Source of the DNA: Microcebus murinus
Lineage: Eukaryota; Chordata; Mammalia; Primates; Cheirogaleidae
Length of the DNA stretch: 64,000 nt
Direction: 5' to 3'
Assembly (NCBI RefSeq): GCF_040939455.1
Contig: NC_134119.1
Coordinates: 69,302,890-69,366,889 of the forward strand
In this document: positions 43,358 through 56,019 of the stretch, piece by piece
Numbering within the stretch: position 1 is the first letter of the stretch
Layout: each line of letters opens with the position of its first letter
Position numbers and translations under genes: made by a program
The notes under the pieces: generated by a model
Databases searched by the model: none
What the model was told of the DNA's origin: nothing
Seen by the model: only the letters and a program-made list of their open reading frames with translations

Positions 43358-43474
43358 CTCCAGAGTCTCTGGGATGTCCCGGTGGAGACCAGCATCCAGC
43401 AGCTCATGAGGGGAGGACTGGAGATGGACACTGGGAAACATCAGGTGGTCACATAGTTCTGATCATGAACCCCC

Positions 43475-43925
43475 AGTGCTGTGGGTTGAATATTGTCCCC
43501 CGAGAGGTATGTTTAAGTACTAACTCCTGTGCCTGCCAAAGTGAGTTAATTTGGAAATAGGGTCTTATCAGATGCAATCAAGATAATATGAAGGGAAACA
43601 GGATTAGGACAGTCCCTAAATCCCATGACTGGTGTCCTGATGCGAGGAGGGAAATTCGGACACAGAGACACACATAGAAATGAAGGCCAAGTGACAATGG
43701 AGACAGAGATTGGACTTATGGTGCCAGAAGCCAGGAATGGCAAGGATTGCCGGCAACCACCATCAGCTGGAAGAGGCAAAGGATTCTTCCTAGGACCTTC
43801 AGAGGAAGCATGGCCCAGCTGACACCTTGAGTTTGGACACCTGGACTCCAGAACTGTGAGAGAATCAATCTCTGTGGTTTTAAGTCACCCAGTTTGTGGC
43901 AATGTGTCCTAGCAGCCCTAAGAAG
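43475..43925 (+). mobile_element. MLT1-type (MaLR) LTR remnant, copy B
   Basis: Same element as 13430-13865, near-identical over its 3' half (from GGACACCTGGACTCCAGAAC). Confidence 0.7.
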
Positions 43926-44999
43926 CCAGTGCAGTGAAGGCAGCACCCCTGCTGGGCACCACTGTGCATGGGATCCTGCACCTGTCCTGTCCCACACAGG
44001 ATTCACAGTCACTCGGGGAGTCACAGAGCCACACAGGACACAAGTGCAGGGACCAGGTGGAATCCAGACAGCTGCAAATGGGTTTTAATCAGTGGGCCAT
44101 AGACGGGGTTTAATCAGTGGGCCACAGAGGTGCACCTAACCAAGGGATGGCCTTATGCCAGGCACTGTCGTAACTGTGAGCATTTGCTCACTGCTTCCTC
44201 CCTGCAGCCCTGTGAGGAGGGTGCCCCACAGTGAAGCTGTTCCTGAGAGCAGGGACTGCAGCCCACACAGAGTCAGACTCAGCCAGTAAAGAGCCTCTGT
44301 CCCCACCCTCCCTGCTTCCGTCCCTTCCTCCCTTCTTCTCTCCCCTCCCACATTCTTTCTTTGTTTTTTCAATTATAAATGCCATTATGATGAATTAATC
44401 TCCTTAGATATTTAGGATCATATTCATGAAGATAGGTGAGAAAAAGTTCCAGAAGTTGAATTATGAAATTTGAAGTTACTTCCCTGTTTTAGGTTTGTTT
44501 TTCTGATTATAAGAGCATTTGTGCACTTTGTGAAAAAAAAATCCACTTTACTATATATTACAGTAAGGTATAAAGAACAATATTAAAAAATAGATGGCAT
44601 TGTTAATATTTAATGTTTTCCACAATTTGTGTTTGTACACATAAAACTGTGGAAAACACATATAAACATGCTGTGTATATTATATCTATCTTTGCCTATT
44701 AACCGATTTTTCGTAACTACGATCCTGTCAGATGCAGCTTTGCTCTCCATATTTCTAAGTTGATGTCAGGTCTTGAGCATTTTCTGCAGCAGGAAGCATC
44801 CTTCCGCAGGTGGTTTCTCAGGATGAAAGCTTAACTCAGGGTGCGCTGTTCCCTATTTAAACGATTTCCTGTTGTGGGACATTTTAGATTGGTCCGTATC
44901 CCTGTCCCTGGCACTGCCGAGATGGCATCTTTGCAGCATCTCTGATGATGCCATGGGGTCCAGTGCGGGAAACTGAGAAGTTGGACCCTCAGGAGCTGA

Positions 45000-45550
45000 G
45001 GGGGAGGAGCCTTGGGAATTAGAGCCAGAGCTCTGCTCATGGCCCGCCCCAGCCTGCATCCTATTGGCCAGCTCTGATTGGCATTTGGAGCTGCCAATGG
45101 CCATGCTGCCCATGGTGTCATCCCAAGTCCTAAGTGGGGCCTCAAGACTTCTGCCAGGAGCCTCTGTCTCCCATCTTGGTGTGACTGGGCTGATTCCCTC
45201 TCTCGACTGTCCAGAGAGACCCTGGACCCTGTCCACCCTGGCCGGTCCCAGTCGGGTCTCAGCCCTTCTCCATCAGACTCCCTCACCTCCTTGCCGTCTG
45301 GTCTTGTCGTCCAGGTCTGAGGTGGACACTCAGGTAGCCCGGTGTGTCCTGTGGGGAGAAATTAGGGGAGTCACATCTCAGAGCCTCAAGAAACGCAGGA
45401 GGGTCGAGGGTAGAGAGATGAGGGGCCCAACTGTTACACCACCCAAGCCCTCCCCATGTGGGGCCCTAGGAAGTGGGGGAGGTGGATCTGGGGGCTTGAC
45501 CTCCACACCAGGAGTCGTCAGCATTCCCACACTTTGAAAGTTTCTGAGGT
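45000..45550. promoter_or_regulatory. CCAAT-containing conserved element, copy B
   Basis: Counterpart of 14590-15150 with the same three NF-Y cores (TATTGGCC, GATTGGCA, GCCAATGG). The duplication homology stops about here and CEACAM18-side sequence begins. Confidence 0.4.
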
Positions 45551-45689
45551 CTTAAGGTCACTGGAGGAAGATGCCATTGGGTGGGGGTTGGGGAGGAAAA
45601 GAGGCTGCATGAACCTGAGGAAGGAGTGGGCACTGCCGTCCTAATTACCAGTGGTGACGGTAATAATAATGATAATAGGGGTAATAATA

Positions 45690-45900
45690 ATTTAATTCAT
45701 ACCTATTATATGTCTGTTTTATAGTATACAGAAATTATCTCTAACCCTCCCAGCAGCCACAACACTTTTACCACACTGCAGATGGCGAAATTGGGGTTCC
45801 CAGAGGTGGAGTTATCTGCCCAAAGTCCCACTCCTAGAACATGACACAGGCTGCAGTTGTCAGCCTGGCTTCTCGGACTCCCAGACCCTGCTCTCATGCA
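45690..45900 (-). mobile_element. MIR-like SINE
   Basis: CTCCCAGCAGCC, CACTGCAGATGGCGAAATTG, GTTATCTGCCCAAAGTCCC and GACCCTGCTCTC follow the MIR family pattern. Confidence 0.5.
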
Positions 45901-46334
45901 GACTGGAGGGCTCAGACCTTGGAGGAGGAATCGCTCGATTTGTCTCTTTCTATTTCTCTATTTTTTCTTTTTTAGTCTTTAAGGACATTTTTAAATAATT
46001 GGCCTGCAGCAATGTTGTCCATTACAACTTTTTGCAGTAAGTCAAACGTTCGACATTTGCACTATTCAACTGGTATCCGATAGCGACATGTGGCTCTCCA
46101 GCACTTGATATGTGACTGGTGTGACTGAGCAACTGAATTTTTCACTTATTTAATTTTAATTAATTTATTGAAATAGCAACATAGGGCTGATAACTACCCT
46201 ATTGGATAATTCAGGTTAGAGATCTTCACTTCAAGTTTTAAATTAAATGTGACATTAAATAAAGTCAGGACTAAAATCTTGTTGAATGACGAATCTTTCT
46301 TTTAGATAAACTTTTTTTATGACTAAATTAGAAT

Positions 46335-46440
46335 TTTATTAATTAATTTATTTATTTTAGCGTGTTATGGGGGTACATATGTTAAGGTTACATATGTTGC
46401 CCATGCCCCTTCCCCCTCGAGTAAGAGCTTCAAGCATAGA
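46335..46440 (-). mobile_element. Short antisense L1 3' end
   Basis: GTGTTATGGGGGTACATATG ... GAGTAAGAGCTTCAAGCAT matches the 3' end of the element at 35515. Confidence 0.65.
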
Positions 46441-47422
46441 TAAACTTTCAATATAGCTTGATCTCAAAGTTTACATTTCAATTAAACTTTTATTTAGTTT
46501 AAAATTTTAAATTAAAATTAGTTCAATTAAGAGGAATTTTGATCTGCTGGCCACCTAGACATATGTGAGAGTCCTCGGGAAGTGAGCTGTCCAAGGCATT
46601 ATGATCTCATGTGGAGACAATGGACCCAAGAGACCAAGGCTCTTTTTTCCTAGACCTGGGGGCTCAAAGTAGATCCACCTGTTGCGCTTGCTCCTGTCTT
46701 AGGAGGAAGGAGGCAGCAATCTTTGGTCCTGGAAACGTCCTGTAATAATTAGCTTCTCCTTGGGCTCCATGCTGAAAGCTGCTGAGGTCAAGAAACTCTG
46801 ATCTTCTCTATGCTGAGAACACTGCCAATCCCTTCGTCATCTACGACATGTCTCTAATCCCTACCTCACCATTCAGGGCAGATGTTGCTCTTTGCACCCT
46901 CCAGGTGGGGCCAAGGAAGATCCGAGGGGAGAGGTGATCTTCCCCAGGTCACCCAGCCAGCTAGTGGCAGAGCTGGGGCTTGAACCTGCACCCTGATCAT
47001 CTTGCCACCCAATCTCTTCTCTCTGCATGGTGGACCTCTGATACCTGTTTCCTCAACTTCACTTGGTAAAAAGTGACTACTAGATACCAGATACTTGACA
47101 AGTGACCCTCTTATTTCCTGTCCCTCCAGGTAAAACTCAGTGCCCATTTTAAAATGCAACTGAAGGGAAGGGATGCTTCTACAAGAAGGGGAGTGGCTGG
47201 TTGAAACCCCACAGCCACTCAGAGGCGTGGCTGTCTCTAAGCTTCCCGCTCTCCCACCAGCTCCTGGTCCTGGGACCTGTCTGCCCCAGGTGATCCCTGA
47301 CCACCCTTCCCCTGGCTTGTCCTTTCCCCTCTGGCTCAGCCTTCCTCTCTGGAGAGTGTGCCGGCCCTTGAGTCCCAGACCCCGCCAACGCCCCACCCTT
47401 GACCCAGAGCAACAAAGGGCAC

Positions 47423-47558
47423 CTGGTTGAGTAATGTCTGATGAGAGCATAGACCAGGACTCCACAGAGGTAGACACTTCCCAGGACTGTCAGTATGATG
47501 AGGAACACCACCATGGCTCCCGAGAGGTAGAAATCGCTGTGGACCTCAGGTAAGGGCT
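47423..47558 (-). CDS. CEACAM18: CEACAM18 exon 5: stalk and transmembrane helix
   Basis: Encodes KPLPEVHSDFYLSG, then AMVVFLIILTVLGSVYLCGV and LVYALIRHYST, a clear transmembrane helix with a short basic cytoplasmic start. The donor ACCAG|gtgccc is weak. If it is skipped, the frame reads on for about 80 more codons into non-conserved sequence. The true C-terminus is uncertain. Confidence 0.75.
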
Positions 47559-50500
47559 CTGGAGGGAGAGGACACCTGGGGTCAGGACCACCGTTCGCTC
47601 ATTCAATCTCTCAATTCCCTTATGCACACCTCTGTTTCTCAAAGGCACCCATTCTGTGCAAAGCACAGTTGCAGGCACTAGGGTTTCAGTTGCGAACAAA
47701 ACAAACTCCCTGCCCTCCTGGGGCTGACATTCCAGCTGGGAAGTGGACAGGGACAATTAAGCAGGAGATGCATAATACCGCAGGCAGCCATGAGTGCTCC
47801 AGACCACCTGGCAGCCTACCTGATTCCAATCCGAGGGCTCTGGGCGTCCACAGAGAAGCAGCTTTGGACCAGACCCCAGAGGGTGGGAGGATTTCACCCA
47901 GAAGTCGTGAGCATCGGGTGCTAAGGGGATGGTGGCATTCCTGATGTCGGGCACTGCCTAGACAAGGGCATCGAGGCAGGAGGACTTGGAGGGCAGAGGC
48001 TGGAGGGGGCGGCCACACTCACTCTCAGCGGGAGTCTGGATCCTGACGTTCCTGTACAAGATCAGCTGGGCCTCAGGGTTCTCCACGATGCATCGGTAGT
48101 GGCCCGTCTGCTCCCAGGCCAGACTCGGGAGGGTCATCTTTGGGTCCGAGAGGTCCAGGAGGGAGCCGTTGTGGGTCCAGCGGTACGTGCTGCTGGGGCG
48201 GGAAGTGGAGACGCACTCGACCTCCACCTGGGAGCCGAGCTGAGCAGTGAGGATGCCGTTGAAGATGTCGGGCAAGCCCCACAGCACCACGTTGTCGGGC
48301 CCATCTGCGGGGACAGGGCAGGAGGCCCGGAGCTGCTTCTGACCCCTCAGGGCCCCGTCTCCTTCCCTCAGTCCACATGAAGTCCTTCCCCAGCCAAGAG
48401 GGGCCCTCACTCTGCACCCCGAGCTGACCTAGACCCCTGAGGCAAGGCCACTGTGCCAGCCGCAATAGCGACAACGAGAGCATCTTCGTGATCAGCCCAC
48501 GGCCTCCCTTCACCTCACCCTGAAGGAGGTGCGGGTGGGAGCAAGCAAGTGGGGCCGACCAGGTGGCGGCACTCTTCTGAGCTCCGTCCCCACACAGCTT
48601 CAATCCCCGCGGCAGCTCATGTGACCATTCCACTAACTGATCCCTTTTATAGGTGCATAAAACGAGGCTCAGAGGAGAGGACTAGGGTCTCAGTCCCCTA
48701 CTGAGGAAAGGGTTAGCAAGTCCTGAACAGCCGCAGACTCTGCATCCCGGGTCTTGATTCCAAACCTCTGACCTGCCAACCGCTGCATGGGGGTCAGAAA
48801 TCGTCCACACCGCGACCTGGGCTCCCACGGGCCCTTCCCCATAGCCTGCTAATTAGGAAATCTGAGGGACCATGACAATGGTGGCAGATGGAGGTGTGAA
48901 AATGATTTTAGAGTTGCGATTTTTTTTTAATTTGAAAGAAGGGAAAGAGTTTCATACTCTCTGTGAAGAGTCATGGAACATTGGAAAGAATCGGGGTCTC
49001 AGAGTTGTAAGTTCAATGCGTTAGATTGATAAGAACTGCTGGACACTTTGAGCAGCTCTTTCTGGGTTGTAAAGTTGTCTGGCTGGCAGCAGGAGAGGCA
49101 CAAAGGAAGGAGAAAGTGTGGGATGCATCGTCATGTCTTTAGGTCAAATTGTGTAAGTAGTCCGTTCAGTTTGAGGAAAGAAGAAATTATGATGATTTTC
49201 CTAAATTTAGAAGAACAGAATAAAGATATCACCCATCAGAAGTTGAAGGCTTGAGGGAAAGTACAATAGTGAAAACTTAATAAATTGAGTATTGATTTAA
49301 GAGACAGTGGCTATAAGAAGTCCCTCTAGACACAAAGCCCAACCTCATCTAACCCACACTGACCAATTCTAATCTGAGAAGTGGGGACGGGGTTCCCCGT
49401 TTTCAATCCAGTGCTCCGTGGCTCTGGGTGGGAAGGGCAGTTCCCAGGCCACAGAGCCAGAGAGCCCAGCAGGGATTCCTCACAGATGAACTTGGCCGAA
49501 GGCCGGCCCAGAACGGACCTCTCTCCAGGTCTGCCTGGCCTGTCACTTTGTCCCTGGGAGGCCCCGAGCCCACCCTGGCTTGATTCCCAGGACCCCAGGT
49601 CACTCACAGGCCACAGTCAGGGCGACCTCCTCGCTTTTCTGGACGACTTCAGGGTAACTTTCCACCGTGCACTGCAGGGTCCTGTCATAGCGGCTGACCC
49701 TGAGGATGACGAGGGTCTTTCCGTCGGGGGAAATGCTTATCCGGTTACTGCTGGATGTCGGCACAGCATTCAAGTACCAGGTGACACTGGTGACGTTGGT
49801 GTGGCAGTAGGCGGCCACGGAATCCATGCTCTCCACCAGGGAGGTGGCGTTGACTGAGATGCCCGGGTTGCTCCCCAGCACTGGGAGAAACAGGAAGAGG
49901 GCAGATTAGGGGTGGGGTGCGCCTCCCTGTGCTCTGTTCCTCTACGGGGGGTGGGGGGTGGGGCATGCTGGAGAGAAGCCAACAGCCCAACAGTGAGGTC
50001 TGGGTCTTGGGAAGGGTCAGGCTGGAGCTGAGGGGCAGAGGGGAAGGGAGTGGACAGTGGGGCTGCCGAGGTGGGGGTCCTTCCTGGGACACCGCTCTGT
50101 GTCAGCTTCAATAATCGTGGGCTCTTCCCACAGACACGTGACCTGATGGTTATTTCTGAACCCCGAAACCAGGAACCCTCATTGGAGGATCCAGGTGGCA
50201 TTTGAATGACACATCATAAATGACCCAATACTGGAGTCCTATTCGCTTTACGGATATTCCCTCCAATCTTGCAACAAACTTCAATGGTAGACATTTCTCA
50301 AACTTCACAGAGGAGGAAACTGAGGCTCACAGAGGGAAGACAAAAGGCCTAGGGAGTCTGAAGCAAATACAGGACATCTTCTCTTAAGGTCCACCTCTCC
50401 TCCCCCGGCCGTGGAGCCCAGGAGCTGTCTGCAGGAGACAGGACTCCAGGATGGCGCCAGGACCTTCACCCCTGCACAGTCCTCCCCTCTCTAGTGTGAG

Positions 50501-53161
50501 TGGGGCCCACGATTGGCTTCTAGCCTACCATGACAGAGGTTCATGAACGGCACTCTCATCACTACCTTCTTAGTGTGAGACTCTGTCTTACCAGACTAGA
50601 GAAGGACACTTAGCTGGCCTTGAAGGAAGGGACAGGCGTGATCTGAAATACCAAGGACAGAGCCACGTGGCAGGTCACGCGGTGGCTTCAGGATCCCAAG
50701 AGCCTCCAACCAACTATCGGGAAGCAGCCAGCGGGGCCTCAATCCCACAGCCAGAGCGACGTTATTTGGGCCGCCAACCTGAATGAGCCTGGAAATAGAT
50801 TCTTTCCTACTTAATTAAGGCTCCGGATGAGAACATAGGTCAAGCCAGTGATTTTTAGACTCAGAGCAGAGGATCCAGCTAAGCCACGCCCAGACTTGCG
50901 GCTCAGCTATGCTAGGACTTTGGACCCCGAGAAACTGTGCGATATGGGTGTTGTTTTAAGCTGCTACGTTGGGGGCTATCTGTCACACAGAGGTAGAAAT
51001 CGAATCACTATCTGACACAGACACTGAAATTTTTAAAGGTGGCAGTGACCCGTGTCTGTAGGAGACGCTGTACAGCCGCGAGCCAAGCTCATGTCATTGG
51101 AGGTGGGCGGAGGACCTGGACGAGGACACCAAGGCCCTCAGGTCCAGTCCTCCTTGAGTGGGATGTGGGCAGCCTGCCAACCCACCTCGGATCTCGAGCC
51201 AGCCAGTTGCCGTGTGGGTGTCGTTGCCTGTGTCCACCCGGACCGTGTAGTTTCCTGTGTCGTTTAGCATGCAGTTCCTGACCACCAAGTCGCCGGTTCT
51301 GGTCACTCTCTCCCGGCCGCTGTACATGGGCCCAGGCTCCAGGGGACTGGGAGGTTTGTAGCTGAGAATCATACTTTCTGCGATGTCCTGTGTGCCCCGG
51401 TACCAGCGGTATTCCTGGGCATCCTCGGGGGCGTTCTCTAGGCCCAGGACACTCGAATATCCCTGGACCCCTTGGACGTGGGGGATGAAGATTTGGCCCG
51501 AGGCCTGGCAGATGCCACAGGCCAGCAGACTGGCTGAGGAAGACAAAGAGAAAAGACACGTGGATAGATCCACACCATCCGGGCACTGAGTCCCGGAAAC
51601 GCTGGTGAACAAGCAGGAGTTCCCAGTTCCTGGAGGACTCCCAGCCTGTCCCTTCCTCCATCCCCTCACCCCCTGCCCTGGTCCATTTTGTCCTTATCCT
51701 CTCCCAGCCCACTCTCTCCCTGGGCACTCAGCCCCCAATCCATCCTTATGTGACAGTCAGGTAGATCTTAATAAAGCCCAAGTGTGACCCTTCTGCACTG
51801 TGCTCTAGTACCTTCAATGGCTCCCCAGTGCTCTTATGGTAAAGTTCCAACTCTTAGGCTGGCTTATGAGGCACTCTCTGCAAAAGCTGGTCTTTGTGAC
51901 TCATCTGGCTTCCTTTTGGACCAACCTACCCCGTCCCATCCACACCATGTTCTCCCTCATTCATTCATTTATTCATCCTTGGATTTCCTTATGAGGAGAC
52001 ACGACTTCCACTCTCTGCCCCATCGTACTTACGGCTCTCTTGATGCACCACACTCCCTCCTTGCTACAGGGTTTGCACATTCTGTTCCCCATTCCTGACA
52101 CACTGCTCCCTGCTCGCTGCTCCCTGTTTGCATCTGCATCCTCCTGTGACTCACTTCTACTCATCCTTCAGTTCTCATCTCTGCTGTCTCCTCCTCCCCA
52201 GCCCGGGTAAGGCGGCCTCTCTGAGCTCCCTTCCTCCCAGCCGTGACCTCTGGAAGACATCAGGGTCTGGTGACAAATCCGCATGTCACACTGGACTGAG
52301 AGCTCCAGGAGGGCAGGGCCTGGCCATGTCGGTCACCACTGAGTCCCCAGCAGCCCTGAGCACAGGGCAGAAGACAGGGGCAGCGTTCAGCAGTGACTGT
52401 CTGGTGATGAATCCTCCCCTAAGCCTGTCCACATATGTCTGCGATTTGGTATCAAATTCACGGGAGTGGGTAGGAACCCGCCGCCACCTGAGACAGAGGC
52501 CAGGGTCCTCTGCTCTGTGAACACCAAGTGCCGCATGTGCAGAAGAGGCAGAGCTGACTCAAGGCCCCGGCTCCAGGCCTTGGGCTGTGACATGGGACAT
52601 TCCCGAGACAGTGCTTGTGGCGGCCACTGAAGCCATGAGAGCTGTGCATGACAGGGGGCACGGGGGGTCCTGGGGAAGGTGAAGGGTTGGGAGGAGACTT
52701 GGCCTGAGAGGTTGGGGAGGGCATCTCAGCACACGGGGACGCCAGGGGTGAGGGTGGGGGTCCAAGCTCATCGCTCTGGGGGAGGATGGAAACGATGTGT
52801 TTGTGCTGCGTGTGTCCCTGTGTGTGTGTGTGTGCGTGCCCATGTTCATGCAGCCGTGTGCAGGTGTGTATGTGTCAGTGCGTGTGATGCTACGTCTGTG
52901 GGCCTGTGCAGGTCTGTGTCTATGGTGAGCAGTGCCCAGGTGTCTGAGCCCATGAAAGTCCTGGTGAGGGCCCTGTCCTTCTCCCCTCCCCCCACCCCTG
53001 CCCCAGGAGTGTGGGCTGTGCCCCTAGGTGGGGTGGTCCTAGCCCCTTCCCACCCCTGCTCCCAGCTGCTCTTCCCTCGGCCCTGGCAAGGCGGTCAGTG
53101 CTCTCTTACCCACGAGCAAGAGGCCCCTCCGCAGGCTGCACCTGGGGCTGGAAAGGTCCAT
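47423..53161 (-). CDS. CEACAM18: CEACAM18, five recognisable coding exons
   Basis: Carcinoembryonic-antigen-related adhesion molecule of the Ig superfamily, a type I membrane glycoprotein. Minus-strand exons in order: 53161-53110 (signal), 51533-51186 (N domain), 49880-49608 (Ig), 48304-48023 (Ig) and 47558-47423 (transmembrane), with GT..AG borders and matching phases. Signal and N-domain text (MDLSSPRCSLRRG, SLLACGICQASGQI, MYSGRERV, LNDTGNYTVRV, ATGWLE) matches human CEACAM18. Its position opposite to and downstream of a Siglec also matches. All exons are open. The cytoplasmic end is unresolved because the exon at 47423 ends in phase 2 and a following exon was not identified. No ITIM is seen. 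Confidence 0.92.
48023..48304 (-). CDS. CEACAM18: CEACAM18 exon 4: second Ig-like constant domain
   Basis: Encodes YGPDNVVLWG, GSQVEVECVSTS, YRWTHNGSLLDLSDPKM, LAWEQTGHYRC and VENPEAQLI. 282 bases; donor AGA|gtgagt, phase 1. Confidence 0.92.
49608..49880 (-). CDS. CEACAM18: CEACAM18 exon 3: first Ig-like constant domain
   Basis: Encodes LGSNPGISVNATSLVE, VTSVTWYLNAVPTSSS, ISPDGKTLVILRVSRYDRTL and VALTVA, matching human CEACAM18 domain order. 273 bases, donor gtgag, phase 1 to 1. Confidence 0.92.
51186..51533 (-). CDS. CEACAM18: CEACAM18 exon 2: end of signal peptide and N-terminal V-like domain
   Basis: Begins SLLACGICQASGQIFIPHVQ and continues with EDAQEYRWYRG, GPMYSGRERVTR, LNDTGNYTVRVDTG and ATGWLEIR, the CEACAM N-domain pattern with NDT and NYT sequons. 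348 bases, acceptor cctcag, donor gtggg. Confidence 0.92.
53110..53161 (-). CDS. CEACAM18: CEACAM18 exon 1: signal peptide start
   Basis: The ATG (minus strand, 53161-53159) opens MDLSSPRCSLRRGLLLV, as in human CEACAM18 (MDLSRPRWSL). Donor gtaag, phase 1. Confidence 0.9.
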
Positions 53162-53539
53162 GAGCTGCCTGGGGTCCTGCAGGAGGAGGGTCTTCCCAGA
53201 GACGTGGCCGCCCCTCTGCCCTTCACAGACCTGGGTCTCGGGGCCCAGAGGCTTCTGGCCGTGTCTCCCCAGCCCTCCAGGGCGGCCTTTCCTCCCAGGT
53301 GGACTCTGACCAGCAGGGGTGTGGCCTGGGGGAACAGGGCTCTTGGGAGTCGGCCCTTATCTTTATGGCACCTTCATTTATTATTCATCTTATTTTTACA
53401 TTTATTTATGCTATTAATATTTTTCCTGGTTATTAAGAAAACAACACAGGCTCAATATTGGAAATACTAGGAAATATGAAAAAGCACAACAAAGATAAGA
53501 GTGTCAAGTTCAGTGTTTCACCCAATTTTTGTTTGTTAT

Positions 53540-53695
53540 TTTGTTTAGTGATAGGGTCACACTCTGTCACCCAGGCTGGAGTGCAGTGGTGCAGTCATAA
53601 CTCATTGCAGCTTCTAATTTCTGGCCTCAAGAGATCCTCCTGCTTTGGCCTCCCAATGTGCTGGGACTACAGGCATGAGCCACTGTGCCTGGCCG
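53540..53695 (-). mobile_element. Free Alu monomer (FLAM-like), antisense
   Basis: A single ~150-bp arm: TCACCCAGGCTGGAGTGCAG ... TGGGACTACAGGCATGAGCC ACTGTGCCTGGCC, with no second arm and no A-rich linker. Confidence 0.7.
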
Positions 53696-53699
53696 GCCC

Positions 53700-55600
53700 G
53701 ATTTTTAATTTGCCTGGTCCTGTTGCAAATTGCTTCTTTTCTCCTCAACAGTGTGCCATTTTCCAACATCATTCAATATTCTCCGTGGCCATTCTGAATG
53801 GCTGCAGGGCCTGCTCTTACACACCTGAACTGAGTGTCTGTAACCTGTTCCCTGCTGTTGGGGCTTTAGGCTCATCCTGAAATCCACCATTAGTGGTGAT
53901 GCTGGGATTGGGAGCAAAGGGCGTGTGTGCTCCCTGGAGACGGGGGTGAGGGAGGAGGAGCTGAGCTGTGCACAGATGCAATGATGGTAGGCATGTTGAG
54001 ACCTGGGAGAGAGACACTGAGAGACAGAGAGAAAGACTAAGGATATAGAGACACAAAAAGGGACGTGGGCTGAGTGAGATACAGAAAGCCCATTCTGCTC
54101 AGTGAAGTACCACAAGATGGATAAACAAGCACCACGTGTACTCACCATCAAATTGGTATTAACTGATCAACACTTAAGTGCACATAGTAGTGACATTCAT
54201 CGGGTGTCTGGCAGATGGGAGGGGAGGAGTGGATGGGTGTATACACACCTATGGGTGCAGTGTGCACCGTCTGGGGGATGGACATTCTTAAAGCTCTGAC
54301 TGGGGTGGGGCAAAGGCAATATACGTAACCTAAACATTTCTAGCTCTGTAATATGCTGAAATAAGAAAAAAAAGAAAGCAAACTGAGATAGAGAGAGACA
54401 GATACAGAGAAAGAGAGAGCAACTCAGAAATGTTCAATCAACAAAATCTTTCAGACTGTGCTTGGGAACGTGTTTGTGTTTCATTTTTATAAAAACATTT
54501 TTATATAAAATTAGTTATTAAAATTTAATGGATACTGTCTTTTAAAATCACCTGTAACAATTTGATCACCCAGAGATACATCCAGTGCTGTCTCTATGTA
54601 TCTTTTCAGTTTTGGGATGTTATAAACAGTATAGTTAGGCACATAAGCATTTTTTTTGCCAAAGTGGAATCATACCATTAAATTTCCTTCTCTATTAGGC
54701 CTGTTCAAACTTTACAGCCAAATAGAGTCAGAGGAAGTTGAATCTACACCTGAGGATGGACTTTTGTAGTAAAGAACTACATGCTGCCCAAGGACAGGTC
54801 TGGTTTTCGCTCTAAGCTGCGGGGAGGGAACTTCTAAGCTCCTGGAATGTGCTGCCTGGTAAGAGAGTCTTTGTTTACCTGAGAGCCTTGGGCTCCACCA
54901 GATGGTCTGCCAATGTGATTGATGGTGGGGACCTGGTCACGTTGTAGCAGAGGGAAAGGCCTGAAAAGGGGTAAAATGTTTTCTGAATTGTCTCTTTAAC
55001 TCCATCCACTGTTTTGGGGAATTAAAACCTACATGAAAACCTTGGCAATCGTGCCAAGCTGAAAACTCCTTTCAAAAGCTCTGCATTTCTGTTGTTAGAT
55101 AGAACAATGGTACCATAAGACGAGCGTCTACTGTTCTCCTTACTTGATGGCAAATTATAAACTTCTCTTTCCTTTTCCTCAAAACACTTGTCCTCGTTCC
55201 TCTGGTGTGGACTCAGGGACAAGTGCTGAACTTTCAGTAACAACATCGTGTCAACTCCATCGCTTCTGGGCTGGTGACAAAGGCCAGCCATGGGACAGTC
55301 ACCCACGTCTATGTGAAAAGAACAATGTGAATCCTGGACACCAGGGCTCTGGGGGTTACCCTGGTTGGCAATAGTCTACACATGTCATCACACAGCAGAG
55401 TCAGGAGGAGGTGACGCTGTCTGTGGTCCCCCTGGGAAAGGACAGCTGGGAACTCCCCATTTGGAATCCCCTGGACTCTGCTCCGTGCTCTTCTTCCATG
55501 GGCTGACTTTAATCTGTATCCTTTTGCTGGGACAATCCATAAGACCAGGATAACAACATTCAGTGAGTTCTGTTAGTTCTCCTGGAGAACTCTCAAAAGT
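53700..55600. other. Intergenic beyond the CEACAM18 start
   Basis: No coding exon recognised. Only low-complexity and old unclassified sequence. Confidence 0.5.
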
Positions 55601-55639
55601 AAGGGTGGTCTTGTTGTTCTAATGGTTTCAAAGTTCTAA

Positions 55640-55760
55640 TAATCACAGGTGGAACAAAGAACTGTCAAGAGACAAAACACTTTTTGAAAAAAAACATCAA
55701 TATTTACAAACATGGTTACTTAAAGTCCCATAAACATTTTAAGCTGCTTTCATAAATTGT
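55640..55760. repeat. Block homologous to 15270-15385
   Basis: Shared TAATCACAGGT, CCCATAAACATTTTAA, CTGCTTT.ATAAATT. It shows that homology between the two units continues on the far side of CEACAM18. Confidence 0.7.
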
Positions 55761-56019
55761 TCAGAAACACTTCAATTGCATGAGCTAACCACACAATTTT
55801 CCCAGGTATTTAAATTCCTTTGTTAATATAATTAATTAAATATATCAATACAGGGACTCAGGTTCTCAACTTCTTGTTATTGTTTACTCACTTAACAAGA
55901 CTCTCTCATACCACTCAACAGAATCTACAAGTGCCTAATGGCTAGTTCCATTTCATGTTGTAAGTTGTATTCATAAGGCTAATTTGTCTCTCATGTGCCA
56001 CGTTCTTCTAAACACCGAT

